A stretch of DNA of 64,000 bases, from the NCBI GenBank assembly GCA_945881775.1, contig CAMCVE010000006.1, forward strand, positions 60,288-124,287, read 5' to 3'. Position 1 is the stretch's first letter. Every line of letters starts with the position of its first letter. A model generated the notes under the pieces. The model was not told the origin of the DNA, made no database searches, and was given only the letters and a program-made list of their open reading frames with translations. Shown piece by piece: positions 53,708-62,852 of the stretch. The position numbers and the translations under genes are program-made. Source of the stretch: Bacteriovorax stolpii (lineage in GTDB: Bacteria > Bdellovibrionota > UBA2428).

Positions 53708-54202
53708 TTAGAGTTCCTTCCTAACGAAAGCACCGTCGCCCCGTTGGTTCTTTTTTCCTGCAGTCATGAGCCGCGCCAAAATTTCTTTAGCGAGTGTGGG
53801 AACTTCGACCTTCACCTTTTGCATCTCTTTACTGAATTCCGCTTCAACTTCTTCACGCACGGATTTGAGTTCGGTTTGAGCTTTTTCGCGTGCACTTTTT
53901 ACGACTCGAGTTTGCTCTTCGAGCGCTCGGTTCTTGATCTCGCTGAATAGTTTATCGGCCTCAAGCTGCACACTGCGCTTCTTGTTTTGAATTTCGGAAT
54001 CAAGGCCCAGCAGCTCGTCGTTAAGGTGATCAACGCTCTCTGATCGACCTTGAGTGCGGTTGTCTCGCTCAACCAAGAAGTTGCTGAGTCGCTTGAGGAA
54101 CAAAACGTAGCAAACCCAATAGGTTCCTACAAAAATGCCCGTCATCGCAAAAAGTGTGGAATTGAGGCCGAGCGTTGAAATCAGCGAATAAACCACGTCC
54201 AT
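53708..54202 (-). CDS. Fo ATP synthase b' subunit
   Basis: 164 residues: one N-terminal TM (about 10-35, LGLNSTLFAMTGIFVGTYWVCYVLFL) followed by a coiled coil rich in Glu, Lys and Arg, here called atpF' because it lies just before a second b-type gene. The sequence is not obviously homologous to atpF beyond TM plus coiled coil. First gene of the ATP synthase operon here; no atpB (a) or atpE (c) lies upstream, so the ring and channel subunits must be encoded elsewhere. Confidence 0.8.
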   Translation of the reverse strand: MDVVYSLISTLGLNSTLFAMTGIFVGTYWVCYVLFLKRLSNFLVERDNRTQGRSESVDHLNDELLGLDSEIQNKKRSVQLEADKLFSEIKNRALEEQTRVVKSAREKAQTELKSVREEVEAEFSKEMQKVKVEVPTLAKEILARLMTAGKKNQRGDGAFVRKEL

Positions 54203-54274
54203 AAGTGGGCACTAATCAACACTTGAAGCCCCCTCGGGTCAACACCCTTTCAGGGGCAAATTCTATTGGAACTT

Positions 54275-54628
54275 TTAAAGACTCTCTGCCTGGGGAAGCA
54301 TTTGGGTTCGACCCTCAAACATCCCGCCTTCATCAATTTTTAGGACAGGTGAAACAACCTGTCCCCGAAGCACGCCGGTACTCTGAATTTCGATACGGCT
54401 CAGGGCTCGGATCTCACCCTCAACCACACCCGCAATCACGACAGTGTCCGCGTCAATTTGGGCACGGATCCGAGCTTCGGGTCCAATAATCAGCGTGTCG
54501 CGGGTGTAGATGTCCCCCACAAAGTTTCCGTCGATACGAACGGTTCCCTCAAACATGAGGCGCCCACTGAAACTGGTTCCCTGCCCCAAGAAGGCCGTGA
54601 TCTCTCCCTGTAGGATCTCGTCGCTCAT
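54275..54628 (-). CDS. Bactofilin
   Basis: 117-residue cytoskeletal protein forming right-handed beta-helix filaments. The core (about residues 10-105) is a ladder of 6-residue strand repeats rich in Gly and Ile/Val: FSGRLMFEGTVRIDGNFVGDI and IRAQIDADTVVIAGVVEGEI (each cut at 20), typical of the bactofilin (DUF583) family. Located four bases overlapping parB (ATGA) on one side and the ATP synthase on the other; in myxobacteria bactofilins hold ParABS complexes near poles, so a role in origin positioning is plausible here. Confidence 0.92.
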   Translation of the reverse strand: MSDEILQGEITAFLGQGTSFSGRLMFEGTVRIDGNFVGDIYTRDTLIIGPEARIRAQIDADTVVIAGVVEGEIRALSRIEIQSTGVLRGQVVSPVLKIDEGGMFEGRTQMLPQAESL

Positions 54629-55638
54629 GACTTGGAGGCTCTCAAAAGATGAATCAGCCGGTTTAGTGAATCGGATCCAGAGTAGTAAACCTCAACGATG
54701 CCTCTCGCGCCGTTGCCCTTGATGTTGACCTTTGTTCCGAAGGTTTGGCGCAGCTCTTCTTCAAGAGCAAGAAGCTCCGGGGACTTCTTTTCTTCGGGGG
54801 CGCTAGAGTTCGCCAGATGAGTGGCGTGCGAACCCGCGAGGCTTCCGAGCTGGGCTTTGATCTCTTGAGTGGGGGGGCTAAGGATTTCTTTAGTGCGGGC
54901 CTCAACATCGCGAACCGATAGTCCGGCCTCAACAATTTGATTAGCAAGCTGGGTCATGAGTTCTTCGGTCGGGAGACTGAGAAGGGCGCGCGCATGGCCT
55001 TCTTTAATCTTTCCTTCGACAACAAACGGTCGAACGGAATTTGGGAGTTTCAAGAGACGAAGCGTATTGGCAATTGCGACGCGCGAGACACCCAGCTTCT
55101 TAGAGAGACTTTCTTGAGTGAGGGTTTTCTTGTCGAGCAAGCGACTATACGCTTCCGCGAGTTCCAGTGGATTGAGTTCTTCGCGCTGAATATTTTCTAC
55201 AAGGCTAGCGAGATCGTTGTCTGTCTCGGTGTGCGAAAGATCTCGGACATAAACGGGGATTTCTTTGAGGCCCGCAAGCTTTGAAGCCCGCCAACGGCGC
55301 TCGCCCGCAACGATGATGTATTTTTGTTCCGCGACTTTTCGAACCACAATGGGCTGCACCAGGCCCTGCTCACGAATACTTTCAGAAAGCTCGGCGAGAC
55401 GCGCATCGTTGAAATGCTTACGAGGCTGCTCGGGATTGGGTTCAATTTCAGCAAGTGGAAGAGTTCGCGCAGGGGCAGCGCGTTCGCTCGTTCGGGAGAT
55501 AAGCCCGCCCGTAGCGGCCGAAGCTCCTGCGTAGGGGCTGGCTGGGCTTTGGACATCGCTGAAGAGGGCTGCGAGGCCACGGCCTAGTGCTTTGCGTTCG
55601 CCGGTGGGGTTCTTTGTTGAATCGTTTGATTGTGCCAT
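54625..55638 (-). CDS. parB: Chromosome partitioning protein ParB
   Basis: 337 residues. CTP-dependent DNA clamp that loads at parS. The N-terminal CTP-binding domain contains PNPEQPRKHFNDARLAELS, GLVQPIVVRK and VAGERRWRASKLAG (GERRxR motif); the central helix-turn-helix includes LTQESLSKKLGVSRVAIANTLRLL (core QESLSKKLGVSRVAIANTLR). C-terminal dimerisation domain ends NRLIHLLRASKS. AAGGAG precedes ATG 55638 by six bases; a TTG 18 bases upstream is in frame but not needed. parS sites occur 1-1.5 kb upstream. Confidence 0.96.
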   Translation of the reverse strand: MAQSNDSTKNPTGERKALGRGLAALFSDVQSPASPYAGASAATGGLISRTSERAAPARTLPLAEIEPNPEQPRKHFNDARLAELSESIREQGLVQPIVVRKVAEQKYIIVAGERRWRASKLAGLKEIPVYVRDLSHTETDNDLASLVENIQREELNPLELAEAYSRLLDKKTLTQESLSKKLGVSRVAIANTLRLLKLPNSVRPFVVEGKIKEGHARALLSLPTEELMTQLANQIVEAGLSVRDVEARTKEILSPPTQEIKAQLGSLAGSHATHLANSSAPEEKKSPELLALEEELRQTFGTKVNIKGNGARGIVEVYYSGSDSLNRLIHLLRASKS

Positions 55639-55652
55639 CTTGCTCTCCTTGA

Positions 55653-56528
55653 TCAAAGTTCTTGGGCAGCGCCCGGGCCTGGTTTGCGACTAGACTTGCC
55701 AAAACGGTCAACTGGGTCAGGAGGCACAAACTTAGGAGCCTGGGCCCTGGGCAGCTCACCTCGCGAACGAGCCTCGAGCTCCTCCGCTACCGCTTGGTAA
55801 GACCGAGAGGCCAAACATGTTGGATCGTAAATGACTCCCGGCAGACCGTGAGAGGTGCTTTCGGCAAGGCGCACTCGACGTGGAATCACGTTGGCGAACA
55901 AACGATGCCCTGCGAACTGTTGAAGCTCGTTGTAAACTTGTTTGGACAAATTGGATCGCGAATCGAACATCGTGACCAAAATACCCTCTTCAGCAAGTGC
56001 CGGGTTCAGGTGAGTCTTGACCAAGTTGGCTGTCTTCAAAATATTCGTTAGGCCCTGCATGGCGAAAAATTCGCTCTGAAGCGGGATTAGGTAGGAGGTG
56101 CTTCCACAGAGAGCATTCAAGGTCAGCAGGCCGAGCGAAGGAGGGCAGTCGATGAAGACATAGTCAAAATTCAAAATTTCTTGGGTCAGGCTCTCGCGCA
56201 AACGGAATTCACGACGCGGCACGTCAACAAGTTCAATTTCCGCTCCTGCCAAGTCGGAGTTTGAAGGAACAACGCTCAGATTTTCTAGAGCCGTGGGGAT
56301 CGTGCACTGAATAAGAGTCTTTTGACCAACCAGCGCATAATAGGCGTTGTTTTCGGCAACGGCGTCTGCATCAATACCCAGACCAGAGCTCATGTTGCCC
56401 TGAGGGTCGAGGTCAACAAGCAATACCTTTTTCCCTTGAAGCGCGAGCGCGGCGCCCACGTTGATCACGGTGGTAGTTTTGCCCACTCCACCCTTTTGGT
56501 TGATCACGGCGATAATCTTTGTGTTCAT
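55653..56528 (-). CDS. parA: Chromosome partitioning ATPase ParA
   Basis: 291 residues, deviant Walker ATPase moving the ParB-bound origin. IAVINQKGGVGKTTTVINVG (deviant P-loop with KGGVGKT) and VFIDCPPSLGLLTLNAL are the diagnostic motifs; LVTMFDSRSNLSKQVYNEL follows. The C-terminal 40 residues are basic and Pro-rich, beyond the usual end. It overlaps the rsmG stop by four bases and precedes parB by 14 bases. Confidence 0.96.
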   Translation of the reverse strand: MNTKIIAVINQKGGVGKTTTVINVGAALALQGKKVLLVDLDPQGNMSSGLGIDADAVAENNAYYALVGQKTLIQCTIPTALENLSVVPSNSDLAGAEIELVDVPRREFRLRESLTQEILNFDYVFIDCPPSLGLLTLNALCGSTSYLIPLQSEFFAMQGLTNILKTANLVKTHLNPALAEEGILVTMFDSRSNLSKQVYNELQQFAGHRLFANVIPRRVRLAESTSHGLPGVIYDPTCLASRSYQAVAEELEARSRGELPRAQAPKFVPPDPVDRFGKSSRKPGPGAAQEL

Positions 56529-57091
56529 GATTCTGCCCCCTTTGTGTCTGTTTCCGGTATTAGCATATATTTTTTTGAGCCCGAAGTTTCCAGCACAAAA
56601 AACTTCCGAAGCGGGTTGTCACAGAGAACTGAGCCTGCCACAGCCTCCCTGAGGCTGTGGGCTCCCGAAAAGGCGCGAGTAATGACCAAGCTTTGAGCCC
56701 AAGCGTCTCCCAGCCTTTTCTTGAGTGTTTCACGTGAAACGCTTTGAACATTTAAAGGAATAACAACAAGGCTGTCGACTCTCGGGTCCCCAAGGCGCCG
56801 CATTTCACCCCGAATCGCCTCGAGAAACGCGACACGCTTAACCAAGGGCTCAATAAGAACGACGGTCTCGACGAATCCCTCTAAAAGGGCAGGTATCCCA
56901 AGTATCCCGTTGCCAGCACCCAGATCAATCGCTCCATGGAGAAGAAGAGATTTATCGAGACCCTTTAAGGCCTCAACACTTTCTTTGTAGAGCTTGTAGG
57001 GGTCGCTGCGACCAAGGAGATGGTGTTTGGCATCCCACTCTCTAAGAAGGCGGATGAAGGCTTCGCGATCAAAGTGTTTCACGTGAAACAT
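56525..57091 (-). CDS. rsmG: 16S rRNA (guanine-527-N7) methyltransferase
   Basis: 188 residues. SAM-dependent enzyme that methylates G527 of 16S rRNA. The Rossmann motif AIDLGAGNGILGIPALLEG and VVLIEPLVKRVAFLEAI bind SAM; ITRAFSG is the substrate-binding region. Loss gives low-level streptomycin resistance in other bacteria. Its first codons (MFHVKH) and VSRETL at about residue 115 are translated parS sites. ATG 57091 is chosen although GAGG sits next to it; a GTG at 57103 is possible. Its start overlaps the mnmG end. Confidence 0.92.
   Translation of the reverse strand: MFHVKHFDREAFIRLLREWDAKHHLLGRSDPYKLYKESVEALKGLDKSLLLHGAIDLGAGNGILGIPALLEGFVETVVLIEPLVKRVAFLEAIRGEMRRLGDPRVDSLVVIPLNVQSVSRETLKKRLGDAWAQSLVITRAFSGAHSLREAVAGSVLCDNPLRKFFVLETSGSKKYMLIPETDTKGAES
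56726..56741. promoter_or_regulatory. parS site inside rsmG
   Basis: TGTTTCACGTGAAACG, 15 of 16 bases of the canonical parS palindrome TGTTTCACGTGAAACA, in frame in rsmG where it encodes VSRET. ParB binds such sites to start partition complex assembly. Confidence 0.9.
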
Positions 57092-58910
57092 CCTCGGGCC
57101 CACGTCCCGCCAAACGAACGATGGCGAGTAGGGCAGCCGGGGTCATCCCGCTAATTCGTCCGAGTTCAAACACATTCTTAGGGCGACACGCCTCAAACTT
57201 CTCGATGGCCTCAGTCGTAAGGCCGGGAACTCCGCGCACATTAACGCTTGGATCAAGGGCCCAACTGCGGACTCTTCGGAGCTGCTCGATCTCTTGCTCC
57301 TGCTTGTGCAGATAGCCATCATACTTCGCCTTAACCTCCACCTTCTCTAAGACGCGGTCATCCCAGCGATTGTCCAGCTCTAGACTCAAATCCTCCCAAG
57401 CGACTTCGGGCCTCTTCAGGTACTCGAAGAGGGAAATCACGCGGTCACGATCAAGCCGTATCCTTTGCGAACCAAGCGCTTCCATTGCGGAGGCAAGCCC
57501 TTGCTGCAGCGAATCATTCCATCGCTTTTGCTCGTCGCTTAAGAGACCCAGAGAGTCCCCGAGAGAATAGAGGCGCTCGTGGGCATTGTCCTCGCGAAGC
57601 ATCAGTCGATACTCAGAGCGAGAAGTAAACATACGGTAGGGTTCATCCGTTCCAACAGAAGTGAGGTCATCCACCAGGGTTTCGAGATAACTTCTCGAAC
57701 GATCCGGAACCACGAAGTCACGGTTCTCCAGCCAAAGACTCGCGTTGATCCCAGCCCAGAGCCCTTGAGCCGCGGCTTCTTCGTAGCCAGAGGTTCGATT
57801 AACTTGGCCGGCAAGAAAGAGACCCTCGAGATGCTTCGACATGAACCCAATCGTAAGATCAGTGGGATCTACGGTGTCGTACTCGACAGCATAGCCAGGA
57901 CGAAGAAGCTCCACAGACTCAAGCCCATTAATTGTACGGAGAAACTCCAGCTGAACTTCCGCGGGGAGAGACGTGCTCATACCGTTGGGGTAAATGGATT
58001 CGGTGTTGAGGCCTTCAGGCTCTAAAAAAATCTGATGGCGCTCGCGGTCTGGAAAGCGTCGAACTTTGTCTTCAACACTCGGACAGTAGCGCGGGCCAAC
58101 ACCAACAATATCTCCTGAAAAAAGAGGAGAGCTCCCAAAGTTCGCTCGAATCACATCATGCGTTCGCTCGTTTGTGTGCGTGATGAAACATGAGAGCTGA
58201 GGCAGGCGGTACTCGGCAGGCCGCCACGAGAACTGCCTCTTCTCGGGATCTCCCCACTGGCGAGCGAGTCCCTCAAAGCGAATGCTCGAAGCCCTGAGCC
58301 TCGCGGGTGTTCCAGTCTTGAGTCTGGAAAGTTTGTGTCCGATCTTTTCCAGAGAATCGCTAAGAAATTGAGCGGCGCTTTCTCCAACACGTCCGCCTAC
58401 GCTGCGTTCATCGCCGCAGAACATGAGGCCCCGCATGAAGGTTCCGGATGTGATCACGACCGAGCGACACTCGAGCAACGCGCCGTCTTTCATGCGAACT
58501 CCCGTAACTTTGCGCGAACTCTCGTCCCAGGTGAAGCCAGCAGCTTCGCCTTCATATATATAGAGGTGCTCGAGCGTCGAAACCCACTTCGACATCAACT
58601 GGGTGTAGTGGGCCTTGTCGCACTGAACTCGTGTTGAGCGCACTGCCGGACCTTTTCGCAAGTTGAGTCTACGAGACTGGATAGCGGCATGGTCGGCGGC
58701 CACGCCCATAAGCCCACCCAAAGCATCGACCTCATAAACCAAGTGGCTCTTTCCAACGCCTCCGATTGCCGGATTGCAGGACATCGCGCCGATCTTCTGA
58801 GAGTCGAAACTGATGAGCGCTGTTTTGAATCCGCGAACGGCAAGGGCACGACTGGCTTCAACGCCTGCGTGTCCTCCACCAATTACGATCGCATCAAACC
58901 GCGTTTCCAT
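57069..58910 (-). CDS. mnmG: tRNA uridine-5-carboxymethylaminomethyl modification enzyme MnmG
   Basis: 613 residues, FAD enzyme. With MnmE it makes the cmnm5U34 modification of tRNA wobble bases. FAD site FDAIVIGGGHAGVEASRAL at the start, SCNPAIGGVGKSHLVYEVDALGG (core), Cys-containing LKTGTPARLRASSI and SGYEEAAAQGL near the middle. The last residues DVSRETL are encoded by a parS site. MnmE follows it by 6 bases upstream on the same strand; overlaps rsmG by 23 bases. Confidence 0.97.
   Translation of the reverse strand: METRFDAIVIGGGHAGVEASRALAVRGFKTALISFDSQKIGAMSCNPAIGGVGKSHLVYEVDALGGLMGVAADHAAIQSRRLNLRKGPAVRSTRVQCDKAHYTQLMSKWVSTLEHLYIYEGEAAGFTWDESSRKVTGVRMKDGALLECRSVVITSGTFMRGLMFCGDERSVGGRVGESAAQFLSDSLEKIGHKLSRLKTGTPARLRASSIRFEGLARQWGDPEKRQFSWRPAEYRLPQLSCFITHTNERTHDVIRANFGSSPLFSGDIVGVGPRYCPSVEDKVRRFPDRERHQIFLEPEGLNTESIYPNGMSTSLPAEVQLEFLRTINGLESVELLRPGYAVEYDTVDPTDLTIGFMSKHLEGLFLAGQVNRTSGYEEAAAQGLWAGINASLWLENRDFVVPDRSRSYLETLVDDLTSVGTDEPYRMFTSRSEYRLMLREDNAHERLYSLGDSLGLLSDEQKRWNDSLQQGLASAMEALGSQRIRLDRDRVISLFEYLKRPEVAWEDLSLELDNRWDDRVLEKVEVKAKYDGYLHKQEQEIEQLRRVRSWALDPSVNVRGVPGLTTEAIEKFEACRPKNVFELGRISGMTPAALLAIVRLAGRGPEDVSRETL
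57075..57090. promoter_or_regulatory. parS site in the mnmG/rsmG overlap
   Basis: A perfect TGTTTCACGTGAAACA. On the minus strand it is read in two frames: it encodes VSRET, near the last residues of mnmG, and FHVKH, directly after the rsmG start codon. One DNA element thus serves as partition site and two overlapping genes. Confidence 0.95.
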
Positions 58911-58916
58911 GTGTCG

Positions 58917-60335
58917 CTACTTTCCTAAACAAAACTGGGTAAAAATTTGTCCGATGTAATCATCTGTGAGGGCTTCGCCTCGAGCGCCTCGAAGATGCTT
59001 GTCCAATTGGCGAAGCAGATCGCCGATGATTTCGAGCGAACGTTCGCCACGCAAACAGCGCAGTGCTTCTCGCGTTTCACCTAGGGCATCGCGCACGAGC
59101 ATTTCCTGCCTTTGAGAAATGAGTTTGGCCCCCTCAAGGGCGGCGTCGCCATCGAGGCGCCGAGTCCGACAAACTTGATCAACAAAATCAAGAACGGCTC
59201 GGGCGGCGTTGGGCGACTGGTCTCCAACGAGATCGTACGCCTGTCCGAGGTCTTGGCTTCCACCAAGTAGGTCCGCGTGAGTGTAAATTTTTAAATGGGT
59301 TTTTGTGGCAAGCAAGGCATCGACTTGGGGATGATCGAAAGTCTTAGTCGGTATTCGGGCGTCTTCGACCCAAACCAGGACATCGGCGGATTCCATCATC
59401 TCAAGACCAAGTCGCATTCCTGCGGCCTCGATCCCGTCGACATTTTGTAGCGAGGACCTCAGTCCCGCGGTGTCGAGAAGTCGAAAGCTCTGCCCTGAAG
59501 GCGTTCGAAGGTGGACCTCGACGTAGTCCCGCGTGGTTCCTGCGGTGGGTGAAACGAGCGAGCGAGTCCCGCCCACGAGTAAGTTAAGGAGTGTGCTCTT
59601 GCCCGCATTCGGTTTTCCAAACAAGATCACCGTGGGTGTTCGCGCATTACGTGCGAACACTTCATAAGAATTGAGAAGTCCCTGCAGCTGTCTTTCGACC
59701 TCGAGCAAGCGAAGTTCGGCTGATGCAATATCATGAGCCTGTTCGTCTTCGGCCTCGGCAAAATCTATGGCGGCCTCAACGCGACCGCGGGCCGCAGCCA
59801 CCGCCGTGAGCGCCTCTTGAAAAATGCGGTTGACGCTCTCATCACTAGAACTGCCAAAAGACAAAAGCTTCGATGCTGCGCTCGCGCCAAGTCCTTCCGC
59901 TGCAAACAAGGTCTGCAAACGAGAGGCTTCTTCGAGTGTCATCTTTTGATTCAGAACGGCCCGGAAGCTGAACTCGCCGGGCAGGGCCGTGATCGCTCCA
60001 AGAGCGATGGCCTCTTCTTGTATCTTCTCCACCAAAGCGGGAACGCCGTGTCCTTGTATTTCAATCACGTCTTCGCCGGTAAAAGAATGCGGGGCTTGAA
60101 AACGAAGCACTACGGCTTCGTCGAGAAAGTGCTTATCGAGAGAATGGAGCCGTCGAAATTTCGCTTCGCCCGGTAGGGGGAGGGTCCCAATAAGTGGCAC
60201 CAGGAAAGAAAGGTCGCGCCCCGAAACGCGCAATACAGCAACGGGACCCCCAATCGCCGTGGCCAAAGCCACGATGGGAGTCCCGACACGTTGAAAATAA
60301 GCTAGAGAATCAGTTTCCCTTGTTGTCGTTGTCAT
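58917..60335 (-). CDS. mnmE: tRNA modification GTPase MnmE
   Basis: About 472 residues. G protein partner of MnmG. N-terminal tetrahydrofolate-binding domain (DTIVALAT-like start PIVALATAIG), a helical domain split by the G domain with G1 GKPNAGKSTLLNLL, G3 DTAGLRSS and G4 (KIYTHADL, slightly atypical), and a C-terminal FCLGK that fits the CxGK motif. ATG 60335 is chosen as the first start after khpB; it overlaps khpB by 26 bases. Confidence 0.95.
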   Translation of the reverse strand: MTTTTRETDSLAYFQRVGTPIVALATAIGGPVAVLRVSGRDLSFLVPLIGTLPLPGEAKFRRLHSLDKHFLDEAVVLRFQAPHSFTGEDVIEIQGHGVPALVEKIQEEAIALGAITALPGEFSFRAVLNQKMTLEEASRLQTLFAAEGLGASAASKLLSFGSSSDESVNRIFQEALTAVAAARGRVEAAIDFAEAEDEQAHDIASAELRLLEVERQLQGLLNSYEVFARNARTPTVILFGKPNAGKSTLLNLLVGGTRSLVSPTAGTTRDYVEVHLRTPSGQSFRLLDTAGLRSSLQNVDGIEAAGMRLGLEMMESADVLVWVEDARIPTKTFDHPQVDALLATKTHLKIYTHADLLGGSQDLGQAYDLVGDQSPNAARAVLDFVDQVCRTRRLDGDAALEGAKLISQRQEMLVRDALGETREALRCLRGERSLEIIGDLLRQLDKHLRGARGEALTDDYIGQIFTQFCLGK

Positions 60336-61182
60336 GGGAATCAAACGTGAACGCAGACTCCTCGCCGGGCTTGAGGCGGTTGCCGATGTTGTCATCAACT
60401 TCTGCAAAAGTTTTTTCCGGACGGATCACATTACCGTTCACTTCGCGATTGGGATCGTTGTCGCGGAAGTTACGACGGTTTCCATCGCCACCATTACCAC
60501 GACGTTGGCCCCCGCCACCTCCGCCTTGGCCGTTTCCGCGGTTAGGGCGAGATCCACGGCCGCCGCCACCTTGACCATTTCCACGGCGCTGGCCCCCGCC
60601 TTGACCTTGGGTGCGTTGTCCGGCATCGGGACGGTTGTCGTCTTTGAGACGAATGCGGATGCGTTTGAAATATCCGCTTCCAATGGACTCGGAGACAACG
60701 TCTCCCGTGCTGGTGATGTAGGTATGAATCACTTTGCGCTCAGCAGGGCCAAGCGCATTGATGTATGAAGGCTTGCCGCCAGCTTCGATGACCTTTTGGC
60801 GTTTTGACTCGGCGAGATCACGCAGTTCTTGAGTTTTGCGTTCACGGAAACTTCCAGCATCAAAACTGATGCGGAACTCCGAGGTTCCTTCTTGAGCGCC
60901 AGGCTCGTTGGAAGCGCCCGCCTTGCGACGCTGGAAGCGCATGGAGATGTGCGCGAGAGCCTCGAGCATTTCAGAGCTGTCGCCCAAAAATTCTTCTGCA
61001 TCGCTGCCGCTGATCTCGAAGACAGTTCCTTCTGCAGTTTCACTAGGAGAAAATTCGAGTTCGAAACCCGAAAGTTTTGCAATCTCTGAGAGAAACTCAT
61101 TGAGGTCCATCGAGTCAGTTGGGGCTCCGGAATCTTTCTTAAGCCCTAGCGCTTTGAGCGCTGAATTCATAAAACCTGCCAT
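60310..61182 (-). CDS. khpB: RNA-binding protein KhpB (Jag), with Arg/Gly-rich tail
   Basis: 290 residues. Jag-like N-terminal and KH region (about 28-100), then an R3H domain (about 110-185, RKTQELRDLAESKRQKVIEAG; NALGPAERKVIHTYI) that binds single-stranded RNA or DNA. The last 100 residues are a repeat-rich low-complexity tail (GGGQRRGNGQGGGGRGSRPNRG and close repeats) with an acidic end, unlike the short tail of most KhpB proteins. AAGGAGC lies nine bases before the ATG. Sits between mnmE and yidC as usual, probably regulating cell-wall or translation genes. Confidence 0.88.
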   Translation of the reverse strand: MAGFMNSALKALGLKKDSGAPTDSMDLNEFLSEIAKLSGFELEFSPSETAEGTVFEISGSDAEEFLGDSSEMLEALAHISMRFQRRKAGASNEPGAQEGTSEFRISFDAGSFRERKTQELRDLAESKRQKVIEAGGKPSYINALGPAERKVIHTYITSTGDVVSESIGSGYFKRIRIRLKDDNRPDAGQRTQGQGGGQRRGNGQGGGGRGSRPNRGNGQGGGGGGQRRGNGGDGNRRNFRDNDPNREVNGNVIRPEKTFAEVDDNIGNRLKPGEESAFTFDSHDNDNKGN

Positions 61183-61187
61183 TATAT

Positions 61188-62852
61188 TTAAGCTCCTTCT
61201 TTCAATAACTGTAATTTCTTGCTCGAGCGTTGGAGGAAGAACTGTTGCAAGAGTCCAACGCAGTTGCTCACTAAGAGATAGAGGACCAGGCCCGAGGGCC
61301 AGTCTTTAGAGAGATATCCAAACAAAACGTTCATGCCCATCATGATCCACTTCATGTTCGGCATTCCAGGCTGTCCCGTGTTCATGGCTTGTGGATTGAT
61401 CTGCATGTAACCGATCAAACTCAACGTCCACATCACGGGAAGGATATAGAAAGGATCTCTCATCGAAAGATCTTGGATCCAGCCAAAAAACGGCGCCTGA
61501 TAAAGATCGATGGAGTGATTGAGTGCGCCGTAAAGGCCGATAAAAATTGGCAATTGCGCCAACATCGGTAGACAGCCTCCGAGGGGATTCACTTTTTTTG
61601 TCTTGTAGAGGGCGAAGACTTCTTTGTTCATCTTCTCAGCCTGAGTGCGATCTGTGGAGTCGTACTTCTTACGAATACGCTCCATCTCGGGCTGCAATTC
61701 TTTCATTGCTATGGTCGAAGAATATGCCTTTTTGTTGAGAGGCCAAAAGAGAGCTCGCACGATCAGAGTGAGCGCGATGATCGACACTCCGAAATTGTGG
61801 AAAAATGTGTTGAGCGCCTTGAGAGACCAAAGCATCAAGCGGGCGACCGAAGCAAAAAAACCAAGGTCTACCGTTTGAACAAGCTCGGGATCGATGGCGT
61901 TGAGAACCGTTGGATCGCGTGTTCCAAAATAAACGTCAGTCGAATAATCGAAACGTGTTTTTCCGGGTTCAGGCTGCGCAGAATAGCGGAGCGCAAACGA
62001 CACGGGGACTTCGGAATCTTCGATTCCGGCAACAGTCGGAAGTGATCCGTAATTCATGTCAGGGGTGTAGCTTCCCGTGGGCCTAAAAATAACCGAGAAG
62101 TAGCGATCACCCCAGGTCAGCCAGCTCATACGGCCGCGAACCTCTGTCTTAGAAAAAAGATCTGCGCCGTGAATGGTCTGGATGGAGTCGTCGAATTTGT
62201 AGGAGATGTAATTTTGGTCTGCCTGCTGATCGCTTCCCAGTTTCCCTTGGCTTCTGAGTTCCACGATGTCTGTCGGCGCCGACGCAAATCCATCCAAAGT
62301 CAATCGAACGTTCACGAGGCTAGGGTGCTTGGGATCGGGGCTCACAGAAAATTCACAGGCTCCAGAGGCGCTACTCGACTTCATGAGCACCTGATTTGGG
62401 CTGCCCTCAAAAACGCTGCTCTTGTTGAGGGAGTTGAGACATTGCTGAATCGAAGCGTTGCTCGAGCTCCACTCGAGACGATCTGTGTTGAGGACCACGG
62501 GAGTGCGCTCTGAAGCTCCGCGAACAAAGTAGTCGTTGAGCTGAGCGCGTCCAAGGGCTGCTCCTTCGATCACTTCGATGCTGCGATCGGCGCCGGCCTG
62601 AACCGACACCACAAGATCTCGCGAGACGGGCGCATTCGCGGCCACGATCGATTCTTGGGCTACTGCCCCAACGGCTTTTGGTGTGGCAACTTCAGTCGTA
62701 GTGCTGGGGGTGGGTGCGGACGATGCTGTTGTCGTCGGGTTTGGAGCCTGTCGAAACTTAGCTTGGTAGGGGGCCAGCACGAAGTACTGATAGAGGGCGA
62801 TGAACGCGATAATGCCTAAGATAATAAAGATGTTCTTTTTGCTGCTGTTCAT
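61188..62852 (-). CDS. yidC: Membrane protein insertase YidC
   Basis: 554 residues, Gram-negative type. Inserts and folds inner-membrane proteins. TM1 near residues 7-25, a large periplasmic beta-sandwich domain (about 60-340), then five TMs including VSIIALTLIVRALFWPLNKKAYSS with the conserved Arg (about residue 385) in the hydrophilic groove, and the AMKELQPEMERIRKKY coiled-coil cytoplasmic loop. Coupled to yidD by ATGA. Members of this kind depend on KhpB-neighbouring operon order. Confidence 0.96.
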   Translation of the reverse strand: MNSSKKNIFIILGIIAFIALYQYFVLAPYQAKFRQAPNPTTTASSAPTPSTTTEVATPKAVGAVAQESIVAANAPVSRDLVVSVQAGADRSIEVIEGAALGRAQLNDYFVRGASERTPVVLNTDRLEWSSSNASIQQCLNSLNKSSVFEGSPNQVLMKSSSASGACEFSVSPDPKHPSLVNVRLTLDGFASAPTDIVELRSQGKLGSDQQADQNYISYKFDDSIQTIHGADLFSKTEVRGRMSWLTWGDRYFSVIFRPTGSYTPDMNYGSLPTVAGIEDSEVPVSFALRYSAQPEPGKTRFDYSTDVYFGTRDPTVLNAIDPELVQTVDLGFFASVARLMLWSLKALNTFFHNFGVSIIALTLIVRALFWPLNKKAYSSTIAMKELQPEMERIRKKYDSTDRTQAEKMNKEVFALYKTKKVNPLGGCLPMLAQLPIFIGLYGALNHSIDLYQAPFFGWIQDLSMRDPFYILPVMWTLSLIGYMQINPQAMNTGQPGMPNMKWIMMGMNVLFGYLSKDWPSGLVLYLLVSNCVGLLQQFFLQRSSKKLQLLKEGA

